The translations under genes were made by a program, and so were the position numbers. Under the pieces are notes generated by a model. The model saw only the letters and a list, made by a program, of their open reading frames with translations. It was not told where the DNA came from and ran no database searches. A DNA stretch of 64,000 bases from Eutreptiella sp. 'Long Island Sound 2002'. Its lineage: Eukaryota; Euglenozoa; Euglenophyceae; Eutreptiales; Eutreptiaceae. Of the stretch, positions 58,179 through 64,000 are shown piece after piece. Position 1 is the stretch's first letter. Each line of letters begins with the position of its first letter. The stretch is taken from the NCBI GenBank assembly GCA_964036045.1, contig OZ038379.1, positions 115,161,604-115,225,603 on the forward strand, written 5' to 3'.

Positions 58179-60125
58179 ATGCACCGGGAGGTAGTGGGAA
58201 GGGCGCGCCTGACACCACGCATGCCTACCAAGATAACAGTGATGGCAGACTCCGATGGCTCCCCCCAGCGGGACGACCACCACCACCGCCGGTCCCGCTC
58301 CCGCTCCCCTGTCTCCCCGGAGTGGGTGGGGGAGACCCCCGCGGTGCGCGAGGAGCGGTGGCTGGCGGAGGCGGCGGTGCTGGTCGGGCCGCCGGCTGGG
58401 CAGCCCCGGGCGGCCTCTGCCGACACCGGGCCGTCGACCCAGGAGCCTGAGCCGACCGAGGTGACCGCCCCCGCCGCCCAGGCAGAAAGCCATGCCGCCC
58501 CGCACCAGGAGGGGGCCACAGAGGCGCGGGGAGCGGAGACCACAGCCCAAGCGAGCCACGCCGCGGCCTTGACCGCGGCCCCCGGCGCGCCGCCGATACG
58601 GGGGGTAGCCCCGGCGCAGGGACCTGGCGCATCGCCGAGGGCTGCCGCAGCCGCAGAGGGGAGCTCGGAGGGCGCGCGAGGGGGTGCGACCGCAGCCCCA
58701 GCGAGTTGCGCCACCGCCTCGGCCGGCCACGCCGCGGCCCCCAGCACGCCACGAAAGCAGGGGAAGGACCCCGCACGGGCCAAGGGCGCCTCGCCGGCGG
58801 CCGCCGCAGCAGCAGCAGTGGGCGGGGAGGGCGCGAAGTACCGCGCCCACGCCAACACCACCCACACCCACACCAGCCCCTCCAAGCCGTTCTTCCCCAA
58901 GCCCTTCCCCCCGGGGCGGACGCGGCACGTCCGCCCCCCGGCACCCGAGCGCTCGCCGCCGGGCGTCACGCTGCCGCAGCTGCAAAGGCAGCGGAACGCC
59001 CGGCGCGTGATCCAGGAAGGAGGGGACGGCGCTCAGGCAGAGCTGCGTGCCAGCCACAGGAGCGCGGAGCGGGGGACAGGAGGCGACAGGGGAAGTGCCC
59101 AGGAGCACGCGCAGGGAGCGGGCCAGGGCACACGCGGCAGGGAGCAAAGGCGCAGCAGCGGAGGGGGACAGAGTGCGGGCAGCGGACGGCGCGACTCAGG
59201 CAGGGAGTCTGGAAGGGGCCAGGACACGGGAAGGGCGCGCAGGGCCGCCGGCAGAGTGCCCAGGTGCATGGAGCGGGGCGAGGGACGGTGGGCGAGCGGG
59301 CAGGCCAGGGCGTGGGTGAGAGGGGGCGGGACCCACGACACGGGCAGGGGGCCGGAAGGGGGCCCAAGGGCAAGGCCAAGGGCGCCACGGGCCCCCAGGG
59401 ACAGGCGGGACGGGGCATGGGAGCCCGGGGGGGGGGGCGGGTCGAAGGGAGGGGGGCAGGGGGCGGGGTGCCCCCGCTGCCCGACGTGCAGCCGGTGAGG
59501 TGCATCCCCCCCGGCATCGAACATATGCCGGTGCACCACACCCACCACCACCACCACCACCACAACCAGCTCTACAACATCGACCCTGACGCCAGCGAGC
59601 TCATCCCCCCCCAACCCCCACGACCCCAGCACCAGCCAGCCCCCCCCGCACCGAGAGCGGAGCTGGCGCGGATGGCCTCGGCGGGGGGGGGGCAGGGCGC
59701 GGCACTGGCGCTGCAGGCACAGGGGCAGCAGGGGGAGCCGGCGCGAGAAGCAGAGGGGGCTCGGCCCTGGGACGGGGACTGGGGCACGGTCCCGGACCCT
59801 CTGGGGGATGAGGCCCTCCCCCTGTGTGGGGGAGGTGTACGGGTGGTTGAGCTGGGCCAACCAGGGGACCACCAGGGGGTTGAGGAACCAGCCCTTCGAT
59901 GCTGTGCTCCTCCGGAGGGACGGAAGAAACCGGGAGGTACCCCCGGGGGGGTGGGCAGCCCCAGAGGACCACGAGAGGGTCCTCAGGTCAGTGATCCGGG
60001 CGGCGTGGCCCGACAGAGGGCCGACGTGGCCGGCCTTCCTGGAAGGGGGAGCGGTACTCCGCATCACGGACGCGGACGCCAACAACTGGCTCCCCCGGGC
60101 CTTGCGCAGCGCGCTCGCCCACTGA
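58179..60125 (+). pseudogene. LINE ORF4, low-complexity protein, frameshifted
   Basis: Starts at ATG 58179 or, more likely, 58221 (MPTKITVMADSDGSPQ). The first part has HHRRSRSRSP and a long Ala/Pro/Glu-rich disordered region to about 59080. Reading then passes to another frame with Gly/Arg/Gln-rich sequence, a run of seven His (near 59545-59570) and LYNIDPDASELIPPQ. Near 59800 it returns to the first frame for a compact C-terminal domain: VYGWLSWANQGTTRGL, then WPAFLEGGAVLRITDADAN, stop at 60123. The Arg/Ser and Gly/Arg composition suggests RNA binding. No family is recognised, and the frame assignments in the low-complexity part are tentative. Confidence 0.4.
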
Positions 60126-63100
60126 CGCTACCACCGGCGCAACCCGCCGCCGCCACAGCCCCAGCCCCCACACAAGCGGCGGCGCAGGTGACCGCCCAGA
60201 CGGCGGACGCGAGAAAGTGGGGGGGGGAGCTGGGCCCCCCGACCCACGCCTCCCCTACGATACGGCAGGACGGAGGAGCACGCGCCACCTCCCGCGGGAG
60301 GGAGGGCGGAGACAACGAAGGGAGGGGGGAACCTACTGCCCCGCAGCCCGCTAACCGCTGACCGCTAACACTCACGGCCGCCCACGGCCGGCCAGCGCCG
60401 CGCGACGACGGCGGGGGGGGACGAGAGGCCCCAGCGAGGGCCTGCACGAGAGTCCGACTCTAGGTAGAGGGGGGCGGGGGAAGAGTGCGACCCCCCAGCC
60501 GACGGCTGGCCCCCGGGGCCGGGACCGCCAGGCCGCCCCGCCTCGTCCATCAGGGGGCGGCGCCAGGGGACCAGAGGGCCCCCTCCACTCCCCCCCCCCC
60601 TCCCCCTCAGGCTGAAGAGCGAACATAGGCAGACCGAAGAGACGGCGGCCCCGCAACCCCCCCTGAAGAGGCCGCTGCACCTGGGGTGAGGGGACACCGC
60701 GGCCGCGGCAAGCGCCCCCGGTGAACCGCCTGCACGCACCCGCCCTGCCCGCTGCCGGCGGATGGCGGACCGGCGGCGCCCAGGACGGCGCAAACAGAGC
60801 GGCCCCTTCAGAAGCCGGCCTCGGGAAGACGGGGGCGCAAACCAGGGCGGGCGCTTTCCCCCCCCCTCCCTCCCCCCCCCCCCCGCCGCACTGTCCCATT
60901 GGCGGCCGACTGGGCTGCGCCTGATGCCCGCGGCCACCCGGCAACCCCGACAGCACGAGTATACCCCGGGGGGGCACGCCAGAGACAACAGATGGCAGGC
61001 CGACACCCGATGGGACGGGGGGACAAGGGGTGGTGGGGCGGCCCCCCCACCCCCCCCCCTGCTCCCCCCCCCCAGCTTGTGGCCACAGGCGCGACCCTCC
61101 GCCCCCCCGGAGCCGAGGGGACGCCCCCCCTCCCCCTGAAAGGACCGCGACGCGGGGGGGGGGGAGTGCGGCTGGACCTGCACACCGTGCGCCCCAGCGC
61201 CCCCAGCCGCCTGCTCTCGCGGGGGTCGCGGCAGACAGGCGAGCCCACACCAGCGCGCCTGAGCAGCGCGCGGACCAAGCCTGGGGGCGGCGCACGGCGG
61301 CGCACCAGAACAGTATGGAGGCCGCGCCCCCCATGACCCCCCCATGACCATTGCCCACTCAGGGAGGGCAGAGGGGGGTTCAGGTCTGGAGGGGCCCCCG
61401 GAAGAGCGGTCCACGGACCGCCCTTCAATCCCCCCACCCCGGGGCGGCCCCGCGACCTGGACCGAACGCGCACGCCGGGGGGGAGTGCGCCGACAACAAG
61501 AGGGGGGCCAGGGTAGGGAGCCCCGGGCCGCCACCCGGAGGGGGAGCAGGGAGGCTGCGGCGCGACCCCCCCCCCCCAGCCCCCCCACCGGCCCGCAAGC
61601 TGCGGGGACCCCGGCCCCCACCCCCCGAGGCAGGGGGGATGGTCCGCCCTCCCCCCGCCCGAGACAGGAGCCGGAGCACGGCCCGCCCCCCCGCCCCAGC
61701 CGCCAGCTCCCACAGGAACCGCGGGGAACAAGCGAGCCCGCGGCAACGCGCCAGGACGGCGCACAGATCGCGCCCAGTGAAGGCGGGCGAGCACGAACCA
61801 GAGTGATATGGGGGGCCACGCCCCCCATGACCAGAACAACGCCAGTGACACCCGCTTTGTTGCCTGCCCAGGGAAGGCAGAGGGACCGAACGAGACAGAG
61901 CGACCCCCCGCCCTACAGGCCCCCCCTGGCCGCACAAACGGGGGGCACGGCGCACGGACCCCCCCCCCCCCTCCAGGCCGCGCCCCGGCACACGAATGCC
62001 ATGGACCCGCCCCACGGGGGGCGCACAGCCCCAAGCCAGGTAGGGGGACCGCCCCCGACCACCCCCGCGGCACGCAGCCCCCAAAGGGCGTGCAGGCCAA
62101 GGGGACAGTGTTGGGCCCCCACACCCACACGCCCGCGCCCACAGCACGTGGGTAGCGGACCCCAACAGCCCGCCCAGTGGGCGGGCGGTCGGGGGAGGGG
62201 GAGCGCCTGACCCCAGACGCCCCTCGCAACAGTGGAAGGCACCCCCCCCGGGGACGCCCTTCCGCCACCCCCACAGCCCCAAGCCAAGTAGGGGGGAACC
62301 GGGACCGGACCGCCCCCCCCCCCAAGCACGCCAGACGGAGCAAGGGACCGGGGCAGGTCACGCGGAGGGGCACGGACCACATGGAACGGCCCTACCAGCG
62401 CCCAGTGCCGGGACCGCGCGAGGTGCGCACGCCACACCAGCCAGGGGGGGGGGAGCGGACGCCGCGGGAGCACGAGCGCACACACACGTAAAGGGCACGC
62501 GGGGACTACCAGAAGGGCAACCGGACTGAGCTGGCGGAACGCACAGACCGCGTGGAATGGCGTACCAGCGAGCGAAGGTAAGGGACACCCGGACGAGACG
62601 CCCCGCCACACGCAGCGCGGGACACGCGGGGCGAGAAGGGGGAAACAGCAGAGACACAACACCAGGTACCGGCCCGAACCCCCCGAACCGGCCGCGAGCG
62701 CCGCGCACACACAGACGGGGCACTGCACATGCCAAGGCAGTAGTGGCGCACCGCGCCACGCCCCAACCCCTAGGCTAGGCAGCCTCCGCGCCAGCCCAAG
62801 GGGGTCCCACTGGCGACAAGCCAGTAGCACAGGCCCGGCGGCGCCGGCGCCCCGGGCGACCACGCATTAGGGGGGCGACGCGGTGCGTAAGCGCCTGCAG
62901 CCACGGCTGCGAATTGATGCACTGACCGGGGAGTGGCGAAACGGGGAAGCCGGGGAGGGACGGGGCTCCGAGCCCTGTGAAACCGGGGGACTGCGCCACC
63001 AGGCAGGAGGCCCGTCTTGGAGGGCCCCCCACTAGGATCCGGTGGGGAGGATATCACGTGGCCCGACCAGGTGGCCCCCCGGGGCCGAAAGGCGTCTAGT

Positions 63101-63131
63101 ACCCGCCAAATCAAACCTCAAACCTCAAACC
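60126..63131 (+). other. LINE 3' UTR
   Basis: About 3 kb, very GC-rich with many C runs, no gene supported; long ORFs here on both strands do not correspond to intact frames in the antisense fragment 42767-46131. One monomer-like unit (62050-62285), in the same direction as the 5' array, is bracketed by direct repeats CAGCCCCAAGCCAGG (62028-62042) and CAGCCCCAAGCCAAG (62275-62289). The last 0.9 kb is the best conserved part between the two LINE copies, as expected for the region recognised by the RT. Confidence 0.65.
63111..63131 (+). repeat. LINE 3' tail, three TCAAACC units
   Basis: Three perfect copies of TCAAACC end the element directly before the target duplication. The antisense copy also ends in three (42767-42787). 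Short tandem-repeat tails instead of poly(A) are known from some LINE clades such as CR1 and I. Confidence 0.8.
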
Positions 63132-63147
63132 TGATGATCAACCACCA
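63132..63147. repeat. Right target-site duplication of the giant LINE
   Basis: TGATGATCAACCACCA, identical to 21668-21683. Confidence 0.75.
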
Positions 63148-63402
63148 ATTGACGTGTTACTTAATAAGATCGATGAAAAGATGGATAAGCGATTCAAGTT
63201 GGTGACGGATGAGCAAACAACACAATTGAAGGTATCAATTGAAAGAATAAACAAATCCCTCGAAAACTTGAATGGGAGGTTGGAGACACAAGAGAATGCA
63301 AAGGCAATCAAAGATCTCCAAGAGCAAAGTGCGGGATCACCGGCAGGAAATAAACGAAGTTCGGGAAGACACGAGACGCCGAATCACACGTGTGGGCAGT
63401 GA
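63148..63402 (+). pseudogene. 3' part of the split coiled-coil protein ORF
   Basis: In phase with 21648-21683 across the duplication. It reads IDVLLNKIDEKMDKRFK, then SIERINKSLENLNGRLE, a heptad-like amphipathic helix rich in Lys, Glu and Leu. The frame ends at TGA 63400. Near 63330 a second frame offers a coiled-coil-like continuation (VRDHRQEINEVREDTRRRI), suggesting a frameshift. AT-rich codon use differs from the GC-rich LINE next to it. Host protein or ORF1 of another retroelement; not identified. Confidence 0.55.
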
Positions 63403-64000
63403 AGGGAATCGGAGATGAGGCACGCATAGTCCATGCCGGCGTAGTACATACAGTAGAGTCTAAGCAGAACGTCCGTGGAAAGACGACACAAGGGGCACAA
63501 CTTGAAGAGATTGCTGATGGTGGCGCCGTGATCGGGGAGAACTTTTTGATGGAGAATGAGCTGATGTTGGACAACGCGGAAGAAGCAGTACCAGCGCTAC
63601 AACGAGCGGCGGTCACAAAGAGGACTCGCACACAAACCGCCGCGTGATGAACATATATAACACCCGGACTCGGACGGGCGCAATAGCGAGGAAGCTGTGG
63701 ACAAGAGAAAGTGAAGAAAAGGGTGAAGGGTCTGGGTCGTCGAAAGAGGATGAAAGAGAAACACCACAAGAGGAGCAGTGGAGGAAACCAACACGGGTAA
63801 GACATGCAGTGGACCGTTGGCAGCTGCCACTACCTCACAAGAAGAGGAGAAGTGGAGAGACACATGCATCAAAAGAAAGCGAGCGCCGGCAGCAACAAAG
63901 AAGCACGAAACAAGGAAGCACCCAAAGGTGACGAATCATTGGGCACTGCTGGCTAGCACGGATGCGCAGCGTCGACGAGCAAGAGCGAAGACACGAGCCC
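63403..64000 (+). other. Right-edge sequence with weak ORFs
   Basis: Two short frames follow: 63390-63647 from a GTG (ends RAAVTKRTRTQTAA) and 63644-63931 (MMNIYNTRTRTGAIARKLW, then Lys/Glu/Arg-rich). Base composition is like the split ORF upstream, so they may belong to the same gene or element with frameshifts or introns. The second frame runs close to the window edge. No motif is recognised. Confidence 0.3.

Larger units (their letters stand above)
21684..63131 (+). mobile_element. Giant non-LTR retrotransposon (LINE), about 23 kb without later insertions
   Basis: Boundaries come from the 16-bp duplication at 21668-21683 and 63132-63147 and from the coding frame that resumes across it. 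Inside are a repeat-rich 5' region (21684-46678), ORF1 (46679-50015), ORF2 with EEP endonuclease and RT (50340-56609), two more ORFs (56955-58100, 58179-60125), and a 3' UTR ending in three TCAAACC units. The gypsy element at 22440-37048 and the antisense LINE fragment at 42767-46131, each with its own flanking duplication, are later insertions. EEP plus RT with LINE-type motifs places it among EEP-class LINEs; the clade is unassigned. The inference of a single unit rests mainly on the duplication. Confidence 0.7.

Noticed and set aside
60365-62863. Large ORFs on the minus strand (up to 524 codons)
   Set aside because: They overlap each other and the 3' UTR, show repetitive low-complexity composition, and their counterparts in 42767-46131 are not equivalent.
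42767-63131. A 20-kb DNA transposon or Maverick-like element with ~3-kb terminal inverted repeats
   Set aside because: The inverted ends exist, but the left one sits inside the monomer array with its own ~320-bp direct duplication, and the flanks outside 42767 and 63131 do not match. Two opposed LINE 3' ends explain both better, and the content is LINE-type EEP and RT.

Overview
The window is nuclear DNA of a eukaryote, most likely a GC-rich unicellular eukaryote such as an alga or other protist. It holds no prokaryotic operons, rRNA genes or recognisable host metabolic genes. Almost every base can be assigned to retrotransposons nested in one another. The species cannot be named from this sequence. 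All recognisable coding is decayed by stops, frameshifts and deletions, although some frameshifts in G/C runs could be assembly errors.

Left third (1-21323): two direct copies of one Ty3/gypsy chromodomain family. Copy A (1-7803) is cut by the window edge; its pol is intact apart from a 2-base deletion in RNase H. Copy B (10813-21323) has both LTRs, a gag-pol full of stops, a lost RT catalytic Asp, a deletion of the integrase end and chromodomain, and a chimeric 3' LTR. Each LTR carries a 78-nt tRNA-like sequence. The spacer between the copies holds decayed, unidentified ORFs, possibly transposase-derived.

Right two thirds (21668-63147): I read this as one giant non-LTR retrotransposon (LINE) on the + strand. 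It is bounded by a 16-bp target-site duplication (21668-21683 and 63132-63147) and interrupted an open reading frame for a coiled-coil protein, which resumes in frame on the far side. The element starts with three TTAGGG units and ends with three TCAAACC units. It has a repetitive 5' region including about twenty ~210-bp monomers (38690-42766), ORF1 (CCCH and C2H2 zinc fingers), ORF2 (EEP endonuclease, reverse transcriptase, possible RNase H, C-terminal Zn finger), two further ORFs without recognised function, and a ~3-kb 3' UTR. Without later insertions it is about 23 kb, far longer than ordinary LINEs.

Two later insertions split the LINE. A second Ty3/gypsy chromovirus (22440-37048; 2.35-kb LTRs, an initiator-tRNA-Met-like primer site, an internal 1.43-kb RT duplication) lies in its 5' region. 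A 5'-truncated antisense fragment of the same LINE family (42767-46131) lies in the monomer array, flanked by direct duplications of about 320 bp. Right of 63148 the interrupted coiled-coil ORF continues, followed by weak ORFs.
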